A DNA stretch of 13,651 nucleotides from JBFXAN01 sp050184225 (lineage in GTDB: Bacteria; Chloroflexota; Dehalococcoidia; CAUJGQ01). The notes beneath the pieces are model-generated. The model was not told the DNA's origin and did not search any database. It was given only the letters and a program-made list of their open reading frames with translations. The position numbers were made by a program, and so were the translations under genes. The stretch spans positions 1 through 13,651 of the forward strand of contig JBFXAN010000173.1 of the NCBI GenBank assembly GCA_050184225.1, in the 5' to 3' direction. Of the stretch, positions 7,988 to 13,636 are shown piece after piece. How positions within the stretch are numbered: position 1 is the first letter of the stretch; every line of letters starts with the position of its first letter.

Positions 7988-8473
7988 CTATTGCATCGTC
8001 TTTGCGTAGGCGACGAGTTGGTCGAGGACTTGGCCCCAGCCTTCGTGGAAGCCCATTTCTTCGTGTTGCTTGCGGCCGGCTTCGTCGCGGTGGATGGCGA
8101 TGGCGGTGTAGCGGGTGCCGGTGCCGGCGGGCTCGAGGGTGATGACGGCGGTGAAGAAGGGGTTTTCGGAGGGGCGGTAGCCGGGGAGGAGGGCGTCGGT
8201 CCAGACGAGGCGTTCGTTGGGGACGACTTCGAGGTAGCAGCCGGCGTTGGGGAATTCTTCGCCCTCGGGCGACCGCATGGTGGAGCGGAAGATGCCGCCG
8301 GGGCGGAGGTCGATCTCGCAGTCGGTGATCGTCCAGGGGGCCGGGGCGAACCAGTGCTTGACGTGCTCGGGCTGGGTCCAGGCCTGCCAGACCAGGTCAG
8401 GCGAGACATCAACGGTCCGTTCGAGGACGAGGTCTAGCTTGGGGTCGGGACTGATTCGTGTGGTCGTTGTCAT
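7988..8473 (-). CDS. SRPBCC domain protein, AHSA1 (activator of Hsp90 ATPase homologue) type
   Basis: A 161-residue protein forming the START/Bet v1-like helix-grip fold, a hydrophobic ligand-binding or co-chaperone-like module whose ligand cannot be read from the sequence. Diagnostic elements are VWQAWTQPEHVKHWFAP at 28-44, LRPGGIFR at 56-63, YLEVVPNERLVWTD at 80-93, and the C-terminal helix GWGQVLDQL at 145-153. Its start overlaps the stop of the upstream arsR-type gene by four bases (ATGA on the minus strand). The site AAGGAG (plus strand 8485-8490) lies eleven bases upstream, so it is probably translated from the same mRNA. The ArsR plus SRPBCC pairing is a widespread two-gene arrangement in which the repressor is thought to control the partner. 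It is the last gene of the operon and runs into the stem-loop at 7892-7935. Confidence 0.93.
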   Translation of the reverse strand: MTTTTRISPDPKLDLVLERTVDVSPDLVWQAWTQPEHVKHWFAPAPWTITDCEIDLRPGGIFRSTMRSPEGEEFPNAGCYLEVVPNERLVWTDALLPGYRPSENPFFTAVITLEPAGTGTRYTAIAIHRDEAGRKQHEEMGFHEGWGQVLDQLVAYAKTMQ

Positions 8474-8826
8474 GATCGCTTCATCTCCTTGAGTTTGGTG
8501 AGATAGTCGTCGAGTTGATTGAGGCGGCGCTCCCAGAGGCGGCGTTGGGTGGTGAGCCAGTCCTCCGCGAGTCTGAGGCGATCGGGGACAAGCTGGTAGG
8601 TGCGAACGCGGCCCACCTTCGCCGACCGCACGAGGCCACTCACTTCCAAGACCTTGAGGTGTTCGACGAAGGACGGCAGGGCCATATCGAACGGTGCGGC
8701 GAGCTCGCTGACGGATGCGGGGCTACGGCTCAGCCGTTCCAGGACGTGGCGGCGCGTCGGATCGGAGAGGGCGCGGAAGACGCCGTCGATGGGCGGGGCG
8801 TTCAGGGTGGCGGTTCGTCCGGGCAT
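8470..8826 (-). CDS. ArsR/SmtB-type winged-helix transcriptional repressor without metal-site cysteines
   Basis: A 118-residue DNA-binding protein. VFRALSDPTRRHVLERL (16-32) is the first helix pair of the ArsR fold, VSELAAPFDMALPSFVEHLKVL (39-60) is the helix-turn-helix with its recognition helix, and GLVRSAKVGRVRTYQL (64-79) is the wing. The basic C-terminal helix 85-118 should mediate dimerisation. There is no cysteine anywhere, so it cannot use the classical ArsR metal site and probably answers to another signal or to its partner protein. It starts six bases after the dihydrofolate-reductase-like gene ends and has no strong ribosome site of its own, which favours coupled translation. It overlaps the SRPBCC gene by four bases. 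The dyad at 9457-9478 is a possible operator. Confidence 0.93.
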   Translation of the reverse strand: MPGRTATLNAPPIDGVFRALSDPTRRHVLERLSRSPASVSELAAPFDMALPSFVEHLKVLEVSGLVRSAKVGRVRTYQLVPDRLRLAEDWLTTQRRLWERRLNQLDDYLTKLKEMKRS

Positions 8827-8832
8827 GGCGCA

Positions 8833-9408
8833 TCAGTTTCCGCCGCGGTTCGCCGGCTGGTAGGTGAGGTTGACGATGCCGTTGTCGTACGACCGGGTGT
8901 CGATCAGGGTGAGTGAAGTTGCGTCGTCGACCTCATCGAAGAGGCGCCTGCCGCTGCCGAGGATGATGGGAAAGACCATCAGGTGGTATTCGTCGACGAG
9001 GTCGGCCTGTTTCAGTGAGTTGACGAGGGTGCGGCTACCGGCGACGAGCATGTCGCCGCGCAGCTCCTTCTTGAGTTTTGCCACCGCCGCCATCGCGTCG
9101 CCCTGGAGGACGATGGTGTTGTTCCATTCGGGGTGCTTGAGTGTGGTCGAGGCGACGTACTTGGGCATGGCGTTGATCTTGTCCGCCATTTCACCTTCGC
9201 GATACGGCCAGGCGCCGGCAAAGCTCTCGAAGGTCGTCCGGCCGAGCAGATGCGCTTCGGCCGAGAGCACCTCTTCGAGCTTGTAATCGAACTGCCCTAC
9301 ATCGGGAAACCTCCCTACCCAACCGGTGTGCTTGTAGCCTGGCTCGCCGCCGGGTGCTTCCATGACGCCGTCGAGCGATACGAACTCGGTGACGATGACC
9401 TTGCCCAT
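8833..9408 (-). CDS. Dihydrofolate reductase-fold protein (RibD C-terminal domain family)
   Basis: A 191-residue protein of the RibD_C/DHFR-like family related to YwjB/YyaP-type proteins. These are probably NADPH-dependent reductases of unknown substrate; true folate reduction is not implied. Markers are VTEFVSLDGVMEAPGG (6-21), HLLGRTTFESFAGAWP (53-68), GDMLVAGSRTLVNSL (118-132, cofactor-binding region) and EYHLMVFPIILGSGRRLF (140-157). The length is normal and the frame intact. The ribosome site is close to ideal: AAAGGAG (plus strand 9415-9421) six bases before the ATG. It is the first gene of the operon with the ArsR-type and SRPBCC genes. These three families often travel together in soil bacteria, which suggests a small stress or metabolite response unit, but no specific role can be assigned. 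Confidence 0.93.
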   Translation of the reverse strand: MGKVIVTEFVSLDGVMEAPGGEPGYKHTGWVGRFPDVGQFDYKLEEVLSAEAHLLGRTTFESFAGAWPYREGEMADKINAMPKYVASTTLKHPEWNNTIVLQGDAMAAVAKLKKELRGDMLVAGSRTLVNSLKQADLVDEYHLMVFPIILGSGRRLFDEVDDATSLTLIDTRSYDNGIVNLTYQPANRGGN

Positions 9409-9456
9409 GGGTTGCTCCTTTCTCTCGCAGCCGCCGGGTGGGAGCGGGTGGAACTC

Positions 9457-9478
9457 TCCAGGTCCATTGAATCCTGGA
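9457..9478. promoter_or_regulatory. Dyad near the operon start, candidate ArsR-type operator
   Basis: TCCAGG at 9457-9462 and CCTGGA at 9473-9478 form a perfect six-base inverted repeat with a ten-base gap. It lies just downstream of the proposed -10 box (minus strand), where repressor binding would block transcription. A second, imperfect dyad (TGCCAGG at 9522-9528 and CCTGACA at 9534-9540) lies on the far side of the -35 and shares the CCAGG core. Placement and similarity make them candidate sites for the ArsR-type protein encoded by the same operon. Confidence 0.4.
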
Positions 9479-9481
9479 TTT

Positions 9482-9510
9482 ACCCTACGACAGGCTGATA
9501 CTTAGGTCAA
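9482..9510 (-). promoter_or_regulatory. Probable promoter of the DHFR-like/arsR/SRPBCC operon
   Basis: On the minus strand, TTGACC (plus 9505-9510, five of six -35 positions) is followed after exactly 17 bases by TAGGGT (plus 9482-9487), which keeps the first, second and last positions of the -10 box. Transcription would start near 9475 and give a leader of about 65 bases ahead of the strong ribosome site of the first gene. Confidence 0.5.
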
Positions 9511-9540
9511 GCCCTTAGTATTGCCAGGGTTTTCCTGACA

Positions 9541-9780
9541 GCGTTGTCCTTGGAAGTCCGACACAGGGGAGGCGCGTCTCCGGGCAGGTTTCCGGCACAG
9601 GATTCGGTAGCGTGTGGTCATACGCAGACGCCCGCGTCGGTATGGTCGGGGAGCCGGAGCGGGCGCAGAGCCAGATGAGGGTGACGCGACCGGCGGGTTT
9701 GGCAGGGCTGACGATGCTGTCGCGGGAGGGCCGGCCGCGGGGTGTAGCGGCCGGCGCGGCGCGGTGGAGAGGACCGCGCC
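9541..9780. other. Non-coding stretch with three consecutive stem-loops
   Basis: No convincing gene lies between the minus-strand promoter and the cupredoxin start; open frames here are arginine- and alanine-rich and look accidental. Three stems stand out. The first is CATAC (9619-9623) with GTATG (9640-9644), enclosing GACGC (9627-9631) and GCGTC (9634-9638). The second is GCCGGCCGC (9730-9738) with GCGGCCGGC (9747-9755), loop eight. The third is GGCGCGGT (9758-9765) with ACCGCGCC (9773-9780), loop seven. They could be a structured leader of the cupredoxin mRNA, a small RNA, or a transcription barrier between divergent genes. No known riboswitch core was recognised. Confidence 0.45.
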
Positions 9781-9949
9781 GGCAACCCTCGCGGATGGTT
9801 CTGCGTCCGCTCCGGCCATCGATCGTCGGTCGGGCGTGTCTGTGAATGATTGACCGCGCGTTGATCGTGGCGCCAACCAGCCGGCGTGGCAGGCGTGGCT
9901 GTCCAGGTGATGCGCGCGCAGGACCGATATACATGCGGAGGGGAATGTG

Positions 9950-10375
9950 ATGCGTCGAATTGTCAGGTTGAACGTGCGGGCGGCACTGGTCGTCGGTGCA
10001 TTCGCACTGGTGCTGACCGGGGCGGCGTGCAGTTCGTCGGACGAATCGAGCGATACCAAGGCCGCATCGTCCGCACCGGCAGCGACGGTGGTGAACGGGG
10101 CGATCACGGTGACGGCAAAGGACAACGAGTTTGAGCCGAAGTCGTTCACGGCGCCGGCGGAGACGGCGGTGACCGTGACGCTGGATAACAAGGGAGCGGC
10201 GCTGCACAACTTCGCCCTGGTCGATCAGAAGGGGCCGGACGGCAAGGAGATTCAGACGGAGTTGATCGCGGGGGGGAAGTCGGACACGGTCGAGTTCACG
10301 CTGCCGGCGGGGACGTACGACTTTCACTGCACGGTGCATCCGGCCGAGATGCGCGGCACGCTGACGGTGTCGTAG
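9950..10375 (+). CDS. Secreted cupredoxin-domain (plastocyanin-like) copper protein, probable lipoprotein
   Basis: A 141-residue exported protein with a basic N-terminus (MRRIVRLNVR) and a hydrophobic segment at 11-26 ending at C27. The sequence before C27 is LTGAAC, so the -3 position of the lipobox is glycine rather than the usual leucine; lipid attachment is likely but not certain. A Ser/Asp/Ala-rich linker at 28-50 is followed by one cupredoxin fold at 51-141. The Type 1 copper ligands are complete: H86 (LHNFAL), C127, H130 and M134 (HCTVHPAEM). It should carry electrons or bind copper at the outer face of the membrane. ATG 9950 is preferred over GTG 9947 because GGAGGGG (9937-9943) is then six bases away. 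It stands alone and converges with the response regulator gene 42 bases downstream. Confidence 0.93.
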   Translation: MRRIVRLNVRAALVVGAFALVLTGAACSSSDESSDTKAASSAPAATVVNGAITVTAKDNEFEPKSFTAPAETAVTVTLDNKGAALHNFALVDQKGPDGKEIQTELIAGGKSDTVEFTLPAGTYDFHCTVHPAEMRGTLTVS

Positions 10376-10417
10376 GTGGTGGGCGCGGGGTTTCCGGCCG
10401 GGGTCGTGCCACAGGCG

Positions 10418-11083
10418 CTACTCCGGCGTCTGGAGGAGGCCGTGGCGGAGTGCATACTGGACCAGTTCGGGGCGGCTGTGCAGCCCGAGCTTTTCCATGG
10501 CGCGGCGCCGGTAGGTTTCGACGGTCTTCGCGCCGAGGTAGAGACGTTCGCCGATCTCGCGGCTGCTGTGCCCCTCGGCGGTGAGGCGGACGACTTCGCG
10601 CTCGCGGGGGGAGAGGTCCGCGTAGGCGGCGTCGAGGAGTGATCCGTCGGTGCGACGGGTATAGTCGCGGAGGAGCAGGGCGGCGGCGGCCGGGGGGAGG
10701 TAGGCGTTGCCCGCGTGGACGGTGCGGATCGCTTCGAGGAGGTCGTCGGGGGCGGCATCCTTGAGGAGGTAGCCGGAGCCGCCGGCACGGAGGACGGGGA
10801 GGAGGTATTGCTCCTCGGCCTGCGCCGTGAGGATGAGCACCCGCGACGGCAGACCGGATTCGGTGATGCGGCGGGTGGCGTCGAGACCGCCACCGCCGGG
10901 CATGGCGATGTCCATTAGGACGACATCAGGCCGGAGCGACACGGCCTCGCGGACCGCCTCGTCGCCGTCGCCCGCCTCACCACAGACTTCGATGTCCGGC
11001 TGGGTGTGGAGCAGCTCGCGCAGGCCGCGACGGATCAGCCGGTGATCGTCGGCGAGCAGGACACGGATCGACGGCTCAGCCAT
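10418..11083 (-). CDS. NarL/FixJ-family response regulator with LuxR-type DNA-binding domain
   Basis: A 221-residue two-component output protein. The receiver domain (1-120) has the acidic pair D12-D13, the phosphoacceptor D58 (VVLMDIAMP at 54-62), T86 and K108 (YLLKD), so the phosphorylation site is complete. A linker at 121-153 leads to the GerE/LuxR helix-turn-helix: LSPREREVVRLTAEG (157-171), IGERLYLGAKTVETYRRRAMEKLGL (177-201). The start is ATG at 11083 (minus strand), inside the end of the kinase gene with an eight-base overlap. An in-frame ATG further upstream at 11245 would add 54 residues entirely within the kinase and is not supported. Its partner is clearly the kinase immediately upstream. 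The DNA target cannot be inferred from the sequence. Confidence 0.96.
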   Translation of the reverse strand: MAEPSIRVLLADDHRLIRRGLRELLHTQPDIEVCGEAGDGDEAVREAVSLRPDVVLMDIAMPGGGGLDATRRITESGLPSRVLILTAQAEEQYLLPVLRAGGSGYLLKDAAPDDLLEAIRTVHAGNAYLPPAAAALLLRDYTRRTDGSLLDAAYADLSPREREVVRLTAEGHSSREIGERLYLGAKTVETYRRRAMEKLGLHSRPELVQYALRHGLLQTPE

Positions 11084-12149
11084 CTCTTGGCACCTCGACG
11101 GTGACGCGCGTCCCGGCGCCAGGGCGGCTGTCGATCCGCAGCGTGCCGCCGACGAGTGCCGCCCGCTCGCGCATGCCATAGAGGCCGATGCCGTCGCTGG
11201 GGCCGTGCTGATGCTCGACGGGAGCGAAGCCGCGGCCGTCATCACGAATGGTGAGGCGGATCGACGGCGCGGCGCAGGCCAGGTCGACCGCGATGCGGGA
11301 TGCCTGGGCGTGCTTGCCGGCGTTGGTGAGCGCCTCCTGGCAGATCCGGTAGAGCACCAGTTCGATTTTTTCGGGCAGGCGCGTCCGGGGACAGGTGTGC
11401 TCGAACGTGATCGGGATGCCGAGGCGGCTCGACGTTTCGGCGATATACCAGTCGAGGGCGGCGACCAGACCGAGATCGTCGAGGGCAGCGGGCCGCAACT
11501 CGCGGGCGAGGCGGCGGACGCTCTCGACGGAGGCGCGGATCTGATCGCGCAACTCGCCGAGGATCTCGGCGACCTCGGGCGATGGCCCTCCTTTTTCCAG
11601 CGCTCCGATGTAAAAGAGGAGTGATGTCAGTGACTGAGCGGTGTCGTCATGCAACTCGCGGGCGATCCGACGGCGTTCCTCTTCCTGGGCGGTGATCACC
11701 TGCTGGGAAACCTGATCGACCTGGAGCCGCCGGGCTTCGACCTCGTCGAGCATCGCGTTGAAGGTGTCGGCGACGCGCTCGACCTCCGGATCGGCGAGCA
11801 CCCCCGGCAGGATGCGCGCGGAGCGGTCGCCGCCGCGGACCTGGGCGATCGCGCGTTCGACGCGGGTGAGGGGGAGGAAGGCGGTGCGGACGATGATCAG
11901 ATTGACGAGGATGCTGACGGCGAGGGCGACGGCGGTGAAGGGAACGATCAGGTCGAGCAGCGAGGCGTCGGGGAGGGCGCGGGCGCGTTCGGCGGTGATG
12001 GCGGTGCCGGTGATCGCGCCGAAGACGACGAGGGTGGAGTTGGCGATCAGCACTTTCTGCCACAGCGGCCAGGCGAGCAAGCGCGCGAGGACGCGCCGCG
12101 GCAGGGGTACGGGCGCGAGCGGGGCCGGTGCGGTCGCGTTGACGGCCAT
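11076..12149 (-). CDS. HAMP-domain sensor histidine kinase, HisKA_3 (NarX/LiaS) type
   Basis: A 357-residue membrane kinase. Two transmembrane helices lie at about 31-52 and 64-88 with only a short stretch between them, so there is almost no external sensor domain and the signal is probably membrane-derived or relayed by another protein. HAMP follows at about 88-142, then the dimerisation helix with the phosphoacceptor H167 (IARELHDDTAQSL, 162-174). The ATPase domain has the N-box CQEALTN (N276), DDGRGF (303-308) and GLYGMRERA (322-330). All catalytic motifs are intact. The start is ATG 12149, with AGGA eight bases upstream; a longer in-frame reading to 12572 would cross the separate zinc-ribbon gene and is rejected. 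The gene overlaps its response regulator by eight bases and lies 82 bases after the zinc-ribbon gene. Confidence 0.95.
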   Translation of the reverse strand: MAVNATAPAPLAPVPLPRRVLARLLAWPLWQKVLIANSTLVVFGAITGTAITAERARALPDASLLDLIVPFTAVALAVSILVNLIIVRTAFLPLTRVERAIAQVRGGDRSARILPGVLADPEVERVADTFNAMLDEVEARRLQVDQVSQQVITAQEEERRRIARELHDDTAQSLTSLLFYIGALEKGGPSPEVAEILGELRDQIRASVESVRRLARELRPAALDDLGLVAALDWYIAETSSRLGIPITFEHTCPRTRLPEKIELVLYRICQEALTNAGKHAQASRIAVDLACAAPSIRLTIRDDGRGFAPVEHQHGPSDGIGLYGMRERAALVGGTLRIDSRPGAGTRVTVEVPRDG

Positions 12150-12231
12150 CAGGATGATCCTAGCGTACTGGCTCGTTTGCGTCTGCGCTTGGTGATAAGC
12201 ACCGCATTTCAACACAAAGGGCCAAAGACTT

Positions 12232-12576
12232 TCAAAGGGCGCGAAGGCTTTCGTGTATTCGGTCATCGATGTAGGTCGCGGCGTCTTGGACGAGGCCGCG
12301 GGTGCGGGCGATTTCGTAGTCAGTGGCGCAGGCGTTGCAGAGGGCAACGTCGTCGTAGCGGACGAATCCCGGGAGGGGTTTGGGCGCGTCACAGGCGGGG
12401 CAGTACTCGGACACGCCTGGTGGTATGCCACGGTCGAGGTCGTCCTCGAGGAAGAGGTGCATGACATCGCGGATGGCGGCCACCTGCTGCGACGTGAGGG
12501 CGCGGGTCGCGGGGGAGACAGCGTAGGCGGGTGGCTCTGCGCCACCCGCATCGGAACGGTGTTCGTGTGCAATCAT
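12232..12576 (-). CDS. Small C4 zinc-ribbon protein with DksA/TraR-like cysteine spacing
   Basis: A 114-residue hypothetical protein. Cysteines C59, C62, C80 and C83 form C-x2-C-x17-C-x2-C, the same spacing as the zinc finger of the DksA/TraR family, although the conserved Ile, Arg and Pro of that signature are not in place. The N-terminal half has a Gly/Pro-rich start, then a helix (LTSQQVAAIRDVMHLFLEDDLDRG, split here as LTSQQVAAIRDV at 28-39 and MHLFLEDDLDRG at 39-50). The C-terminal part is a single helix. It lacks the long DksA coiled coil, so the family assignment is only suggestive. The start has a good ribosome site, GAAGAGG (plus 12583-12589), six bases upstream. It lies 35 bases after the GreA-like gene on the same strand and is probably co-transcribed with it. 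A perfect hairpin lies within its first 50 coding bases. Confidence 0.8.
   Translation of the reverse strand: MIAHEHRSDAGGAEPPAYAVSPATRALTSQQVAAIRDVMHLFLEDDLDRGIPPGVSEYCPACDAPKPLPGFVRYDDVALCNACATDYEIARTRGLVQDAATYIDDRIHESLRAL
12527..12549. repeat. Perfect 9-bp inverted repeat inside the zinc-ribbon gene start
   Basis: GCGGGTGGC (12527-12535) and GCCACCCGC (12541-12549) enclose a five-base loop. In the minus-strand mRNA this hairpin covers codons about 10-17, the GGAEPP segment, shortly after the initiation site. It may slow or gate translation, or be a dispersed palindromic element that landed in frame. Confidence 0.6.
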
Positions 12577-12611
12577 GGGGAACCTCTTCTCTGGGAGCCA
12601 CCGCTGTGCGG

Positions 12612-13082
12612 CTAGGTCACGGTCAGGACCGTGAAGGTCCGGCGACCGGACGGCGTCTCGACCTGAACCTGGTCGCCGACGCGGCGACCGAGGAGGGCGA
12701 CACCGACCGGCGATGCGGTGGAGATGAAGCCGCGGGTCGTGCCCGCTTCCAGGGGACTGACGAGGACGAAGCTGTGTACCTTGCCGTCGAGGTCGCCGGC
12801 GGTGACGCGGCTGCCGACGGTGACGGCGCCGACGGTATCGGCGGCATCGAGCATCTCTTGAGCGAGCAGACGCTCGATCTCGGCGATGCGCCGGCGGATT
12901 CGCTGGTGCTCTTCGAGGGCGAGCATGATCTCGATGTCTTCCGCGGGCGCGCCGTCGCGCAGGTCGCGTACATGCTGCCAGCTCTGCGGCTCGCGCTCGT
13001 CGCGCAGGCGGTCAAGCTCCTGCTGCAGGCGCGCGCGGCCGGCGGGGGTCAGCAACGTCGTGTTGTCGTATTGAGCCGTCAT
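12612..13082 (-). CDS. GreA/GreB-family transcription elongation factor, divergent paralogue
   Basis: A 156-residue protein with GreA architecture. An N-terminal antiparallel coiled coil covers about 8-78 (LTPAGRARLQQELDRL, then LEEHQRIRRRIAEIERLL). A C-terminal FKBP-like domain covers about 85-156 (ISTASPVGVALLGRRVGD at 120-137, VETPSGRRTFTVL at 141-153). Gre factors enter the RNA polymerase secondary channel and stimulate transcript cleavage through two acids at the coil tip. Aligning the tip DGAPAEDIEI (43-52) with E. coli GreA puts A45 at the position of the key Asp41, while E48 matches Glu44. Cleavage activity may therefore be reduced or altered, and a regulatory paralogue rather than the housekeeping GreA is likely. 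The ATG has GGAG (plus 13090-13093) seven bases upstream. It heads the minus-strand cluster with the zinc-ribbon and two-component genes. Confidence 0.92.
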   Translation of the reverse strand: MTAQYDNTTLLTPAGRARLQQELDRLRDEREPQSWQHVRDLRDGAPAEDIEIMLALEEHQRIRRRIAEIERLLAQEMLDAADTVGAVTVGSRVTAGDLDGKVHSFVLVSPLEAGTTRGFISTASPVGVALLGRRVGDQVQVETPSGRRTFTVLTVT

Positions 13083-13291
13083 CGTGTGTCTCCGTTGTCG
13101 CGGTGGCCGGGCCGATTGACGCCGATCTCCGGCGGCACGGCCGGCGCCGGCGCACTCCGTTCATAGTGATTCCGTGTGGTTGTTTCAGATACGACGAGCA
13201 CGGGCGACACCGTCGGACAGACGGCCACCGACAAGGCAGCCACACGCGGAGCGCGGGCCGGCGTGGCACCGTCCTGGTGCATCCGTGCCAT
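13079..13291 (-). CDS. Doubtful 70-codon ORF overlapping the GreA-like start
   Basis: An open frame of 70 residues, rich in Ala, Pro, Val and Thr, whose stop overlaps the GreA-like ATG as ATGA on the minus strand. That junction is typical of coupled genes, but no Shine-Dalgarno sequence precedes its ATG at 13291, the composition is low in complexity, and chance open frames of this length are common at this GC. No domain, signal peptide or motif is seen. It may be a leader ORF or nothing. Confidence 0.2.
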   Translation of the reverse strand: MARMHQDGATPARAPRVAALSVAVCPTVSPVLVVSETTTRNHYERSAPAPAVPPEIGVNRPGHRDNGDTR

Positions 13292-13362
13292 CGAGTGACG
13301 GCTACTTCAGTGGTTTGGAATCGGGAGAGAGGAAGGATCGGGCCGTCGGTACGAATACCGAC
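13174..13362. other. Leader region with strong and competing hairpins
   Basis: The 554 bases between the GreA-like gene and the start at 13637 contain no gene that I would support beyond the doubtful ORF at 13079-13291. Stems seen are GTGTGG (13174-13179) with CCACAC (13240-13245), enclosing CCGTC (13210-13214) with GACGG (13220-13224). TGGCAC (13264-13269) pairs with GTGCCA (13285-13290), in competition with GCACC (13266-13270) and GGTGC (13276-13280). GTCGGTA (13345-13351) pairs with TACCGAC (13356-13362) around a CGAA loop. If transcribed from the promoter at 13521-13529 they would form a structured 5' leader of the GreA-like gene. No known riboswitch class was recognised. Confidence 0.4.
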
Positions 13363-13520
13363 AGGCTTCGACGCCGGCAGGAAGGTTGAAGAGTCGTGGA
13401 GGTTGTGAGGGCGACCATCGCGGATTCCTCTTGAAGGCCGACTAGTCCCCGGAGGGCAATTCGCATCATCGGAGCGGTGTCGCCGGAGATGTTTCAAACC
13501 GGGAATGCTCTGACGATTCC

Positions 13521-13529
13521 AGTATAGCA
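13521..13529 (-). promoter_or_regulatory. Extended -10 promoter candidate for the GreA-like cluster
   Basis: On the minus strand the sequence reads TGCTATACT: TATACT matches five of six -10 positions and is preceded by the TG of an extended -10. No good -35 is present, which extended -10 promoters tolerate. Transcription would start near 13514, giving a leader of about 430 bases before the GreA-like start. Confidence 0.4.
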
Positions 13530-13604
13530 GAAGACGAGCGCGGTCGCCGGGATGCCCGGCGGCGGCGCGACGGCGGCGCGTTCCTCGGACGTGGCGGGGC
13601 GGCG

Positions 13605-13610
13605 TACACT
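13605..13610 (+). promoter_or_regulatory. Possible -10 box for the gene starting at 13637
   Basis: TACACT matches four of six -10 positions. Upstream sequence at the -35 distance (around 13581-13586, TTCCTC) is weak. It lies 26 bases before the plus-strand start at the window edge. Confidence 0.25.
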
Positions 13611-13636
13611 CAGGCTAAGAAGTGAGGAGCTGCGCG

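Noticed and set aside
7840..8412. 190-codon minus-strand frame over the SRPBCC gene
   Set aside because: Ser/Pro/Ala-rich frame-shadow of the SRPBCC gene with no domain.
9928..9933. TATACA as a -10 box for the cupredoxin gene
   Set aside because: It lies so close to the start that transcription would begin at the ribosome site; no -35 partner is present.
9502..10339. Long minus-strand open frames over the stem-loop region and cupredoxin gene
   Set aside because: They are antisense to a clear cupredoxin gene with full copper ligands, are rich in Arg/Pro/Ala, and show no domain; typical shadows in GC-rich DNA.
11649..12464. 271-codon plus-strand open frame opposite the histidine kinase
   Set aside because: Gly/Asp/Glu/Arg-rich shadow of the kinase gene, without ribosome site or motif.
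12150..12572. N-terminal extension of the kinase reading to 12572
   Set aside because: It crosses the separate zinc-ribbon gene in another frame and adds Ser/Pro/Thr-rich sequence; ATG 12149 sits just before the first membrane helix.
13263..13271. GTGGCACCG on the plus strand resembles the T-box core
   Set aside because: The downstream gene start is about 365 bases away, the preceding base and the final CG of the core do not match, and no specifier stem or antiterminator arrangement could be traced.
13561..13580. Tandem GGCGGCGCG copies as a possible repeat element
   Set aside because: Two short GC-rich copies only; expected by chance at this composition.
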